A DNA stretch of 64,000 nucleotides from Filomicrobium insigne (lineage in GTDB: Bacteria; Pseudomonadota; Alphaproteobacteria; Rhizobiales; Hyphomicrobiaceae): NCBI RefSeq assembly GCF_900104305.1, contig NZ_FNJC01000001.1, positions 1,005,543 to 1,069,542 on the forward strand. Direction: 5' to 3'. The notes under the pieces were generated by a model, which worked only from the letters and a program-made list of their open reading frames with translations, made no database searches and had not been told where the DNA came from. This document shows positions 51,069-59,911 of the stretch, in pieces. Position 1 is the stretch's first letter. Each line of letters opens with the position of its first letter. A program made the translations under genes and the position numbers.

Positions 51069-52931
51069 ATGAAACGATTGATGCAAATACGGCGTCATCT
51101 CCTCGCAGTTTTCGGCGTACTCGGCTTAGCGCTGCTTGCAATGGCGATGCCGTATTTCGTCTCGCACGATCGCTCTGAAGTCGTGCTCAACACATCCACG
51201 GTCATGGCCGCGGACCAGCACCACTATAGGGTGACGGTACCCGTCGCTCTGTTTGGCGGCCCATACGTTGTCGTAGAGAGTGGAACGATCGCGCTTAGCG
51301 AACGGAGCCAAAGGGCTGCTCAGGGCGCCGGTTCAGCTGACAAAATCATTATGAGTGGCGATGCGCAGCTGACGCTCAGCGACGGACGTATCGCCGTCAA
51401 TCTCGCAGGTGTTGGCCCCGAGGCAGCAGACGCCGCACCAGCTTCGCTTTTCGCACCACTTGCAGCGGCCCTAGCCAGCATGCAGTTCAGTTCGTTGGCG
51501 CTTAGCGATTGTACGATCGTTCTTCATTCTGATCGGGAAACCGTGCAAGAGCTTCGCGGCGTCGAAGCGCTGGTCAAGCTTGCCAGCAGGGACACGCTTG
51601 CTGTCACCGGTACATTCTGGCTGCGCGGCGAAAAGCTTTCCTTCAGGACCTCGCTGAATATCGGCAATCACGCTCGTCTGGAACGACGGCTACCGATACA
51701 AGCGAAGATAACCGGCGATCTCATCGATACCACATTGCGAGGCCACCTGAGCGTTGGGAACCGAGCCCGATTGATCGCTCCAAACTCAGAACTGAAGTTC
51801 TCTGATCTCGGCAAGGCCGCTCGATGGCTTAATATCGGTTGGCCAGCCCGATCCGCAATTGAAGCATTTTCCGCAACGGGCCTGATCGATTGGTCTGCTG
51901 GCATTTTGGTTTTCCAAGACGCGGTCTTTAAGTTTGACGGAAACCGTGCAACCGGCGCGATGTCAGTCAATTACCAATCGCCGCGTCCACAAGTCGATGG
52001 CACCCTCGCGTTTGACGAACTAAATCTCACCGGTCTGCTTGTTCAAGATGATGTGCGTGAAGAAAGTTTGATCGAAGCGACGATGCGCAAGTCGTCGAAC
52101 TGGCTGCCAGCGCGGCTCGGGCTCAGCGGAGAAGCCATCACAATGCCGCTGCTGCGAGACGTTGATGCTGATCTGCGCTTGTCGGCTGAACGCGTTCAAA
52201 TTGGCTCGCTCGTTCTCGGACGCAGCGCCACTGCAGTCTCACTACGCGATGGCAAGATGCTGGCCGACCTTGCCGAACTGGAGTTCGAGGGTGGCGGCCA
52301 AGGCACGGTACAAATCAGCCTCGATGCGACGGAGCCGGACCCCAAATTGGGGGTCCGCGGGCGCCTGGAAGGTTTTGAGGTCGGCAATCTCGCGACGGCC
52401 TTGTTTGGCGGGGCGGTCGTTACCGGGCGCGGCGATGCCATCATCAATGTCAAGGCCACAGGCGACCGGTACTCGGATATCATGAGCACGCTGTCCGGTC
52501 GGATCGAGGTTCGTGTTCTTGATGGTGCTGCACTTACGCTCGACCTCGCCAAGATGGTCGCAGAGCACAGTACCGGCGTCGCCGCTCCAGTTGGTTGGGG
52601 CACGACGACCGGCCTGACGAACTTGAGCGAGTTCGACATGCGGTTGGCGTTCACGGATGGTTTAGCCCTTGTCGAGACGTTCTCTGCAAAATCGGGATCA
52701 CAACTTGTATTCGGAAGCGGCACAATAGACGTTGCAGCTCAAAACCTGGACGCCAATATTTGGATTGGCGCCGAAGCACCGACTTCCAATGATGAAACGC
52801 CCATGGGGGATCTCATCCAGTTTCGGGGAGATTGGCACGCGCCGGGAATCTCAGTGACCCGTGCGCCGAGCCGACAGGCCGGCCGACGGGATCCAGACGG
52901 ACGACCTGCAGACACGCCGGGCCGGGGCTAA
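51069..52931 (+). CDS. AsmA family protein
   Basis: About 620 aa with one N-terminal membrane segment (RHLLAVFGVLGLALLAMAMP) and a long periplasmic part. The C-terminal ~250 residues match the AsmA C-terminal region (GGGQGTVQISLDATEPDP, LSGRIEVRVLDGAALTLDLA). AsmA-type proteins are thought to bridge inner and outer membranes for phospholipid transport. The ATG at 51069 (MKRLMQIRRHLL) begins the membrane segment and is preferred to the frame start at 51003. No operon partner is apparent. Confidence 0.85.
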   Translation: MKRLMQIRRHLLAVFGVLGLALLAMAMPYFVSHDRSEVVLNTSTVMAADQHHYRVTVPVALFGGPYVVVESGTIALSERSQRAAQGAGSADKIIMSGDAQLTLSDGRIAVNLAGVGPEAADAAPASLFAPLAAALASMQFSSLALSDCTIVLHSDRETVQELRGVEALVKLASRDTLAVTGTFWLRGEKLSFRTSLNIGNHARLERRLPIQAKITGDLIDTTLRGHLSVGNRARLIAPNSELKFSDLGKAARWLNIGWPARSAIEAFSATGLIDWSAGILVFQDAVFKFDGNRATGAMSVNYQSPRPQVDGTLAFDELNLTGLLVQDDVREESLIEATMRKSSNWLPARLGLSGEAITMPLLRDVDADLRLSAERVQIGSLVLGRSATAVSLRDGKMLADLAELEFEGGGQGTVQISLDATEPDPKLGVRGRLEGFEVGNLATALFGGAVVTGRGDAIINVKATGDRYSDIMSTLSGRIEVRVLDGAALTLDLAKMVAEHSTGVAAPVGWGTTTGLTNLSEFDMRLAFTDGLALVETFSAKSGSQLVFGSGTIDVAAQNLDANIWIGAEAPTSNDETPMGDLIQFRGDWHAPGISVTRAPSRQAGRRDPDGRPADTPGRG

Positions 52932-53054
52932 ACTCAGACTAAAATCCCTCACTTAACGGAATTTCGAACCTGCGACGTCGACGCTCGGGATCGATTGCCG
53001 TAGAGTATTTTTGCCCGCCGATACTCATTCGTAGTCGTTGAGGAACCCCCGTAA

Positions 53055-54377
53055 ATGTTTCGATTTCGTTTTTCCATTGCCGTCGCGATGTTATTTGCCG
53101 CTGGCGTTCTGCCAACCTTTGCACAAAGCCCGTCCAGCAACGAAACAGCGCAGCAGGCTACGCCAAGCGATGGCCAGAACGCAGCGAAGACAGGCGCGCG
53201 TTCTGATGTTCAACCCGAGAATGACACAGCCGCTACACCGTCAGCGGACGTAGAGGCTCCCGCGCCCACGAAGGACGTAGGGTCGTCGACATCTTCCCAG
53301 CAAAAGGCTGATCCTGCCGTGGTGGCCGAAGCGCCAGAGAAGAGGTTCACGGTGAGCACGTGGGGCGGCGCCTATGGGCAAGCCCAGAAGAAGGCCGTTG
53401 CCGTACCCTTCGGACGTTCTCACGACGTCGCCATCGAGGTCCTGACGGATGGAGACGGCAAAGCGCTCAGAGGTGACGTTGTCGAACTCAACGCGGCAGC
53501 CCTCGATGCTGCGTGCCAATCCGGTGAACTCGCCAAAGTCGACGCCTCTTTGCTTACCCCCGCTCCGGATACAGCCGACACGGCGCAACAAGACTTTATA
53601 GCGGATGGTGTGCACGACTGTGGGCCAGCCTCAATGGTCTGGTCCGCTGTCTTCGCGGTCAATGAGAACGCTTTGAAAGCCGGTACACCGAATATTCTGC
53701 AGGACGTGTTCGACACAACCCGTTTTCCCGGTCGGCGGGTACTTATTAAATCGCCGCGCTATCTTTTGGAAATGGCCCTTATCGCCGATGGCGTTGCGCC
53801 GGAAGTTATTTATCAGCACCTATCGACCGATGAAGGTCTAGAGCGTGCATTTGCCAAGCTCGATAGCCTTGGCAAGGATCTCGTGTGGAAGGAGACAGCG
53901 AAACAAACGGAAGAAGACCTGATGAACGGTTCGGCGGTCTTTGCGCAGACATTCAACGGGCAGGCCTTTTATGCAGCAGCCTACGGCGCGCCAATCAGAA
54001 TTATTTGGGACGGTCAGGTTTACACTATGAGCTTCTGGGCCATTCCAGCCGACGGGTCTTCACAAGACATCGCGAAAGAGTTCGTTGGGTTCGCTACGGC
54101 CCCAAAGCAGTTGGCGGCTGTCGCGGAGGAGATTGCCTACGGACCAGCGCGCGTTTCAGCGACCGCACTCGTGAAGCAACATGTCAGTATTGGGCTTGAT
54201 CTTACGCCTTACCTCCCGACGCGCCCTGAAAATATGGCACGCGCAGTGCCTTTTGACGCGGCGTGGTGGGACGAGAACGGAACACAGATTGATGCACGCT
54301 TCGCCACATGGGTAGAAGAACGAGAAGCTGCCATGCGCCCCAAGCCGATGCCAAAGCCGGTGCGGAAGCCTGAGTAA
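53055..54377 (+). CDS. polyamine-type ABC transporter substrate-binding protein
   Basis: 440 aa. Signal peptide MFRFRFSIAVAMLFAAGVLP, then an unusual ~75-residue linker rich in A, T, S, Q, P and D (about 25-95), then a PotD/SpuD-like binding fold: FTVSTWGGAYGQAQKKAVAV, GDVVELNAAALDAACQSGEL, GPASMVWSAVFAVNEN. It probably binds a polyamine or another small cation. No ATPase or matching permease is adjacent, so it may serve a distant transporter or have become a stand-alone binding protein. GAGGAA precedes the ATG. Converges on the symporter gene. Confidence 0.85.
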   Translation: MFRFRFSIAVAMLFAAGVLPTFAQSPSSNETAQQATPSDGQNAAKTGARSDVQPENDTAATPSADVEAPAPTKDVGSSTSSQQKADPAVVAEAPEKRFTVSTWGGAYGQAQKKAVAVPFGRSHDVAIEVLTDGDGKALRGDVVELNAAALDAACQSGELAKVDASLLTPAPDTADTAQQDFIADGVHDCGPASMVWSAVFAVNENALKAGTPNILQDVFDTTRFPGRRVLIKSPRYLLEMALIADGVAPEVIYQHLSTDEGLERAFAKLDSLGKDLVWKETAKQTEEDLMNGSAVFAQTFNGQAFYAAAYGAPIRIIWDGQVYTMSFWAIPADGSSQDIAKEFVGFATAPKQLAAVAEEIAYGPARVSATALVKQHVSIGLDLTPYLPTRPENMARAVPFDAAWWDENGTQIDARFATWVEEREAAMRPKPMPKPVRKPE

Positions 54378-54395
54378 ACTGAGATCTGGGAATCG

Positions 54396-56300
54396 TCAGA
54401 CGGTTGCGCGGCGGAGAAGCTGAGTGGGCAGGGATACGAGGCAGGCGACAACAAAACCAATCGGGGCTCCGATGATGCCGACAGCGCGTGTATCGATGCC
54501 CCACCAGTTGGCCAACTCTCGTGCCATTGTTTGAGCTTCGGCGCACGCGCCTGGCACCGCGTCCCGGCAGTTTTGACGAACTTCCTCAAAGGCTTCCAAA
54601 CGCCAGGGGGGCATGTTCGAGACTTCGTGCCAGAGACCAAGGAATTGGACCGGAAAATTCTGCGTGCCGACGATGTAATAAAGAGCCACGGCAAACCCGG
54701 TGATGCCACCGACCGCCAACGCAATCGAATTTGCGCGCGGCGATATAGCCGCCAGAAGTATCATTGGGAACAGACCCGATGCGGCCAGCGAAAGCGCCCA
54801 TGCGATGCGCGTTATCAGGTCAGCCTGAAGCTGTCCCGCTACAACGCCGGCGATGACCGCAAGAGGCACGGTAAGAGCCGCTCTCACAAGAGCGGACTTC
54901 CGATTGGGCTGTTCTCCTCCTTCGGTCTCTGGGGCAGACAGGACAAAGCGCAAGGCGCCGGCCATCACCGCAATCATGCTGCCCGCACAGAGCAAAGCCG
55001 CAACGGCAAGCGCACCAATCAGCAGCCAGCTTAACGCCTCGGGCAGGCGGGAGATTGCCGCCACGGAAGGTAAAATCGCTTCGGGATCTATCGTGACATC
55101 CTGAACATGAAGACGCCCTCCCGGCTCTGCACACTCATGCGCGCAGAGGGGAGGAGTTGTCGAATACGCAGATTGCTCCAGCCAGTTTGGAACGGAGCTC
55201 ATTGTCATGCCGCGCGCGATACTCGAGTAGATATCCAGCTTGGTGAGCGTTGCGATCGCTGGCAGCGTGATGACCAGCAGAACAACAAAGAACAGACTCC
55301 ACGCGCTCGCTTGACGTGCAATCGGGTCTGGCCCGGATGAGCTTATCCGAGTCAAGAGATGGGGTGCGACGGCAGCGCCGAGCATCAAAGATATTGAAAG
55401 CGCAGCAAAGTTCTCTGCCGAAAAGCTGTTGTTTGATTTCGCGAAGGGCTGGACAACGGCGGGGTCGGATAAGCCATCGAGAATTAGACTGCGTTCCAAT
55501 ACTGCCAGGTCTTGCAACCCGTGTCCGTACGCCAACTGAGGTATGGCGATGTCGAACGCCACCAGGGACATCAGGGCGGCGGCTCCGCCGACGAGACAGA
55601 GGATCGCGACATAACTCACTGCCTGGAGCGAGAGCGTAACTCTCGTTTGGATAACAGCGATGATTGTTGCCATGATGACGGGTAGCACCAAAACCCAAGC
55701 TTCTCCGAGCGCGCCGCTTGCGTCCGTAAAGCGCGTGTTCGCGAAGAGCGGGGACACAAGCCGGCGTACAACCTCAAACTCCGCACTGACCAATAGAGTC
55801 AGACAAACCAGAAGCATGGCGGTGGCAGCGTAAGGCGCAGCAATGCCGCCGGTACGTTTCGCCAGAAAATCCTCTAGCGATGCAGATTGCGCGCGGGCGA
55901 ACGCTGGCGCAACCACACAGCCGACGAGCACGAAGCCTCCCGTAAGGCCAAGCGCAAAAGCGAGCCCATCGTAGCCGTAGGCATAGAGCGCTCCGATGAG
56001 CGCAACCGGTGCCGCGCCCGACATCCACAACCCTGCGGTACTCATACCAACGAAGAGGGGGGCAATGTTTGCGCGTGGCGCGCCGCGCCAAGGTAGAGCT
56101 ACCCAGAACCCAAGCATCGCAAAAATGATGAGGGCCCCCTGCGCTGCCAAATAATAGGCAAGAGGAAAGCCGAGGATACGCACGCCATTCAGAAGCGGGG
56201 CAGCGAAATGCAACGCGAATGCGAAAATGCTCCAGATCAAAAGTGGTACCCACAGGGCGCGCTTTGATCGTGGTGCGTTCTCGCGTGATGTCACGGCCAT
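54396..56300 (-). CDS. sodium:solute symporter with fused small subunit
   Basis: 634-aa inner-membrane protein. Residues ~15-75 (LWVPLLIWSIFAFALHFAAP and LGFPLAYYLAAQGALIIFAM) match the DUF4212-type small subunit that normally is a separate gene upstream of its symporter. The remaining ~550 residues are a solute:sodium symporter (about 13 membrane segments, including SLEDFLAKRTGG and IARGMTMSSVPNW). Related two-gene transporters carry acetate, lactate or similar organic acids. A fusion of both is unusual. It lies downstream of a LysR gene on the same strand. Confidence 0.88.
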   Translation of the reverse strand: MAVTSRENAPRSKRALWVPLLIWSIFAFALHFAAPLLNGVRILGFPLAYYLAAQGALIIFAMLGFWVALPWRGAPRANIAPLFVGMSTAGLWMSGAAPVALIGALYAYGYDGLAFALGLTGGFVLVGCVVAPAFARAQSASLEDFLAKRTGGIAAPYAATAMLLVCLTLLVSAEFEVVRRLVSPLFANTRFTDASGALGEAWVLVLPVIMATIIAVIQTRVTLSLQAVSYVAILCLVGGAAALMSLVAFDIAIPQLAYGHGLQDLAVLERSLILDGLSDPAVVQPFAKSNNSFSAENFAALSISLMLGAAVAPHLLTRISSSGPDPIARQASAWSLFFVVLLVITLPAIATLTKLDIYSSIARGMTMSSVPNWLEQSAYSTTPPLCAHECAEPGGRLHVQDVTIDPEAILPSVAAISRLPEALSWLLIGALAVAALLCAGSMIAVMAGALRFVLSAPETEGGEQPNRKSALVRAALTVPLAVIAGVVAGQLQADLITRIAWALSLAASGLFPMILLAAISPRANSIALAVGGITGFAVALYYIVGTQNFPVQFLGLWHEVSNMPPWRLEAFEEVRQNCRDAVPGACAEAQTMARELANWWGIDTRAVGIIGAPIGFVVACLVSLPTQLLRRATV

Positions 56301-56424
56301 GTAAATGTCCCCCGACCTCGAACGGCTTGGAGCCGACGCTTGCCAAGCTAGATGAGGGACATGGCAAACAATTGTGGGCCGGTCTATGGCAAAGGCAGTT
56401 ACATGTCTTCGGCTAGACTGATTG

Positions 56425-57345
56425 TTACAAGGCCGTGCAGATATCGTTCAGCATGTTGCGCAGCCAGCCGTGCCCCTCGTGGCTGTCAAAGCAGCGATGC
56501 CAGACCATGTAGGTCGGCAGCGGGGGAACAACTGCCGGCAGAGGGTGGATGTCGATCTCACAGAGACGAGAGAAATAGCGCGCGACCTTTTGAGTTGTCG
56601 TAGCCACGTAGTGTTGGTTCTCGACGACGAAGGGCAACGTTGCGATCGTGGGCACAGAAAACATTATGCGCCGCAAGACACCGTGCTTTTCGAGATGGAG
56701 AGACGTCGCGGCTTTCCCTTCCTCTTCAGTACGGCCAACGACTACGTGAGGCAGCGCTTTTACATCCCCAAGGTCCAATGGCTTGTTCAAAAGCGGATGA
56801 TTGCGCCGTGAAATCAGAACAAGCGGATCCTCATATAATAACTCGGAATGAAAGTCCGGCGCGTTCATGGGTTCATAATCAAGCGCGAGCCATGTTTCGC
56901 CGTACCGAAGATCGCGAAGCATATCCCGGGCCCGGCCGCCAGCAATTCGAAATTCAATATTGGGACAGTCGCGCACCCTTGCCGACAATTCGGGAACAAG
57001 GATTGCGTCGATCCCGAACGGGAAATCGAGCAAAAAAGTTTGCCGGCTTGTTTTCGGATCAAACGGCACGCCTGTGTGGCGCAAAGTCGAGCGGAGCGCG
57101 TCTAGAGCTGGACGTACATTGTTTGCAATCGCGTGTGCGCGCGCTGTTGGCCTGACGCCGCGCCCTGTACGCTCGAACAGACGTTCGCCACCCGTCATTA
57201 CACGCAAACGCCGCAAGGCATGACTTACTGCAGGTTGGGTTAGCCCTAAACGCTTTCCAGCTTTAGAGAGAGATCCTTCATCCATAACTGCGTCAAAGAC
57301 TATAAACAAATTTAGGTCCTGCCGGGGATCTGCTCTCTTCTTCAC
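56425..57345 (-). CDS. LysR family transcriptional regulator
   Basis: 306 aa. HTH at residues ~10-65 (DLNLFIVFDAVMDEGSLSKA, LTQPAVSHALRRLRVMTGG) and a LysR effector domain (SRQTFLLDFPFGIDAILV to the end). It is followed 124 bases later by the symporter gene and preceded by an A/T-rich segment with an inverted repeat (57463-57490). It may regulate the symporter or the aldolase at 57608. The effector is unknown. Confidence 0.92.
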   Translation of the reverse strand: MKKRADPRQDLNLFIVFDAVMDEGSLSKAGKRLGLTQPAVSHALRRLRVMTGGERLFERTGRGVRPTARAHAIANNVRPALDALRSTLRHTGVPFDPKTSRQTFLLDFPFGIDAILVPELSARVRDCPNIEFRIAGGRARDMLRDLRYGETWLALDYEPMNAPDFHSELLYEDPLVLISRRNHPLLNKPLDLGDVKALPHVVVGRTEEEGKAATSLHLEKHGVLRRIMFSVPTIATLPFVVENQHYVATTTQKVARYFSRLCEIDIHPLPAVVPPLPTYMVWHRCFDSHEGHGWLRNMLNDICTAL

Positions 57346-57462
57346 AGCAGTTCCCTCGAATTTTTGTAGCTTTTTCCTGAAAACATCTTTTCTCGATTGC
57401 GGTTTATTCTTTGAAATTATGGGCTTTGGCTTGGCTTAATTAACAAGATACTCAGTCTCGGG

Positions 57463-57490
57463 ATCAATTCAAATTTTTGATAAAATTGAT
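57463..57490. promoter_or_regulatory. inverted repeat upstream of the LysR gene
   Basis: ATCAATT (57463-57469) and AATTGAT (57484-57490) form a perfect inverted repeat with 14 bases between, in the A/T-rich gap between the aldolase stop and the LysR start. Its layout (T...A at the ends) could suit LysR binding, or it may be a terminator-like hairpin of the aldolase gene. Confidence 0.35.
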
Positions 57491-57607
57491 ATAGTATTAA
57501 ATCCCCTATAGATGCGGATCTCTTGAGCAGACAACGACGCTTCGTAACAAAAAGGGCGTCGGCGAGAGACTGATCTAAGATTGTACCCTGAATTGGGCTA
57601 AGGCCCG

Positions 57608-58393
57608 TCACTTCGCTGGGATCTGTGCCCTTAGGGCCGTAACTTGGCCTCGTGCTCCGTCAATGAGCAATCTGACGTCGTTCGGCAGGGTGCACATGCC
57701 GAAGCCATCCTCGAAACGGCGTAACGCCGTCTCAACACCATCGGTGTGGCAGGCGGTAAACAGGCCGGCGGCTTTAGCTTGAGTTACAACGCGCGCCATG
57801 GCGGCGAGGACCTCGGGATCTTTCGGCACCATGGACGGCGGCGAACCGAACGAAAGCGACAAATCGCCAGGTCCGACATAGACGCCATCGAGCCCCGGTA
57901 CGCTCAATATATCGGGCAAGTTCTCAATAGCTTCCCGGGTCTCGATCTGAGCTAGCAACACGATCTCCCGATCCGCTGCGGCTGCGTAGGCAGCGCTCGC
58001 TCCCGCCTGAGCATAAAGTGTCGCTCGGTTCGGGCCATAGGAGCGCTGCCCAATAGGCGGATACCGGCACGCGGCGACAAACGCCTCAGCGTCGGCGCAC
58101 GTATTTACCAATGGGCAAATGAGCCCATAAGCGCCAGCGTCCAGGAGCTTCATCATCAGGCCGCTCTCGTGCGAGGGAACGCGTGCAAAAGGAACGGCGA
58201 CGGTTGTCGAGATGGCTTGCAGCATGGCGAATGCCGCCTCAAAGCCCATTGCTCCGTGTTGCAGATCGATCGTTACGCTGTCGTAGCCTTGGTGGGCCAT
58301 GATCTCCGCAGCATAGGCACACGGGAGCGAGCACCAAGCGTTAATGACCGGATCGCCAGCTTGCAGCTTGGCTCTAACATTATTCTTGCGCAT
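57608..58393 (-). CDS. HpcH/HpaI family aldolase
   Basis: 261-aa class II pyruvate aldolase (TIM barrel), which cleaves 2-oxo-4-hydroxy acids such as 4-hydroxy-2-oxoheptanedioate from aromatic degradation. Motifs: YDSVTIDLQHGAMGFEAAFA, VPSHESGLMMKLLDAGAYGL, QIETREAIENLP (metal-binding glutamate) and VYVGPGDLSLSFG (metal-binding aspartate). I chose the ATG at 58393; the longer frame begins with GTG at 58438. Physiological substrate is uncertain. A candidate operator lies upstream at 58464-58494. Confidence 0.9.
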   Translation of the reverse strand: MRKNNVRAKLQAGDPVINAWCSLPCAYAAEIMAHQGYDSVTIDLQHGAMGFEAAFAMLQAISTTVAVPFARVPSHESGLMMKLLDAGAYGLICPLVNTCADAEAFVAACRYPPIGQRSYGPNRATLYAQAGASAAYAAAADREIVLLAQIETREAIENLPDILSVPGLDGVYVGPGDLSLSFGSPPSMVPKDPEVLAAMARVVTQAKAAGLFTACHTDGVETALRRFEDGFGMCTLPNDVRLLIDGARGQVTALRAQIPAK

Positions 58394-58463
58394 AAAATCT
58401 TTGAACTCCCACGATTGAGCGAAGCGTACCGGACTCACGCAAAAAGCGGTTTAAAGGCATTAA

Positions 58464-58494
58464 GTATACTTTTTTAGTACTCAATACAGTATAC
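58464..58494. promoter_or_regulatory. inverted repeat in the aldolase promoter
   Basis: GTATACT (58464-58470) and AGTATAC (58488-58494) are exact reverse complements, 17 bases apart, 71-101 bases upstream of the aldolase ATG. TATACT also makes a good -10 element on the minus strand. Probably an operator; the binding protein is unknown. Confidence 0.4.
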
Positions 58495-58857
58495 GGTCGG
58501 CCCGTCCCCCGCGACACAATGGTACGCCGGGGGTACCTTACAACCGATTGAATTAACGCTATATCTTTGCCGCGGTCGGTAGCCTTTACCGGCCTTCGAG
58601 GGGTTAGGATTACCTACAAGTAAGAACGCAACGCTTGACATCTCGCTGCGGCGCAGAAAAAATATTGCAGTGCAACTTGCAATGATGACGCACCGCACGC
58701 GCACGGCCGGTCGTCAGCCTTCCATCCGGCTGACACGCCAAGACCCAGCTACCAAAGGTGCGATATGCACAAGAGGGGCGCTCGGACGGCGTTTCCGAAG
58801 GGCCATGTAGCCGATCGCGAATGTTCTTGCGGACATGACTTGGAAAGGTCGGAGGAT
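58495..58857. other. divergent promoter region, aldolase and BoxR-like genes
   Basis: No gene seen. The region separates two divergent genes and carries the TTGACA promoter with TGCA repeats at 58635-58682. An in-frame ATG at 58765 with AAAGGTG upstream could start the BoxR-like gene 31 codons earlier. Confidence 0.4.
58635..58682 (+). promoter_or_regulatory. promoter of the BoxR-like gene with TGCA repeats
   Basis: A perfect TTGACA -35 (58635-58640) is followed 17-18 bases later by an A/T-rich -10 (AAAATATT). Just downstream, TGCA occurs three times (58666, 58671, 58678) inside TTGCAGTGCAACTTGCAA. Regulators of the BzdR/BoxR class are known to bind repeated TGCA motifs, so autoregulation is likely. 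Confidence 0.5.
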
Positions 58858-59835
58858 ATGCGCAAGCAAGAGAATAACCTGCAACCGTCCGAACCTCGGC
58901 GTGGTGACGCCCGCGAAAACGAGGCGTACCTGAGGCTTGTTGGAGAACGGGTGCGAAATTTACGTGCACAGCTCGGCATGGCCCGAAAAGCTCTTTCGCA
59001 GGCTTCCGGCGTTTCCGAACGCTATCTCGCCGAGCTTGAACGCGGCACAGGCAACGCCTCTCTGCTCGTTCTACGGAATATTGCCAGCGCGCTCGGAGCG
59101 CGGATCGAAGATCTTGCCAGCGAGCAGGATGATCAAGCCGTCGACACCAGCCTCGGCTTCGATCAGCTAGAGCAACTGAGCCCAAGCGACGCGTCACCGC
59201 AGAAGCCGGTTCGCCGTTGGAACACCAACGGCACGCCGCTCGGTCGGATCGCATTGGTCGGCCTTCGCGGAGCCGGAAAAACCACGCTCGGACACGCCCT
59301 GGCCAAGGCCATCGGCGTACCGTGCATCGCCCTTGACCGGGAAATCGAGCGCGCTAGCGGCATGGAAGTCGCCGACGTCCTTGCCGTGCACGGCGAGGCC
59401 GTCTATCGGCGCCTTGAACGCAACTGCCTTGCGACCGTGGTCGAAACGGTTCCCCGCGCCGTTATCAAAACGGGCGGTGGCATCGTGCTTGAGCCCGAGA
59501 CCATGGACCTCATGTTCTCAGGCTGCTTCGTCATCTGGATCACGGCATCGTCCAACGAATTGTTTGCGCGTGCACGCGGAAGCGCAGCTCTGCCTATCAA
59601 CGGTTCCGGACGCCACGCTAAGGCCGTTTTAGAGGCAGCGCTGGCCGAGCGTGAGCCTCTCTATGCCCGCGCAGATGCAGTGATTGATACGACCGGCAAG
59701 AGCGTCGACGAGGCGCTTAACGAACTTCTGCGGATCGTGCAGGCTGCGCAACCTCGTGAGAACGCAACTCAGGCGCGCAGCACGACGCTTGATCGCCTCA
59801 AAGAGGATCGCCGCGACATCGAGTGTGCCAGCTAA
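58858..59835 (+). CDS. HTH regulator with shikimate-kinase-like domain (BoxR/BzdR type)
   Basis: 325 aa. Residues ~20-85 are an XRE-type HTH (RVRNLRAQLGMARKALSQAS, VSERYLAELERGTGNASLL). The C-terminal ~170 residues resemble shikimate kinase, with a P-loop (IALVGLRGAGKTTLGHALAK) and IKTGGGIVLEPETM. This architecture is that of BoxR and BzdR, which sense benzoyl-CoA and repress its degradation genes. No such genes are visible here, so the effector may differ. I chose the ATG at 58858 (GGAGGAT just before); ATG 58765 is possible. A terminator follows at 59881. Confidence 0.88.
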   Translation: MRKQENNLQPSEPRRGDARENEAYLRLVGERVRNLRAQLGMARKALSQASGVSERYLAELERGTGNASLLVLRNIASALGARIEDLASEQDDQAVDTSLGFDQLEQLSPSDASPQKPVRRWNTNGTPLGRIALVGLRGAGKTTLGHALAKAIGVPCIALDREIERASGMEVADVLAVHGEAVYRRLERNCLATVVETVPRAVIKTGGGIVLEPETMDLMFSGCFVIWITASSNELFARARGSAALPINGSGRHAKAVLEAALAEREPLYARADAVIDTTGKSVDEALNELLRIVQAAQPRENATQARSTTLDRLKEDRRDIECAS

Positions 59836-59880
59836 ACTCTGGCAACTCCCCTGACTTGAATAACGATCATGAACATTAAG

Positions 59881-59910
59881 ATCAGCGTCCGGAAACGGGC
59901 GCTGATTTTG
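59881..59910 (+). terminator. rho-independent terminator
   Basis: ATCAGCGTCC (59881-59890) pairs with GGGCGCTGAT (59897-59906), one G-T pair, around GGAAAC, followed by TTTG TTT. It ends the BoxR-like gene and lies just before the stop codon of the converging TPR gene. Confidence 0.8.
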
Positions 59911-59911
59911 T

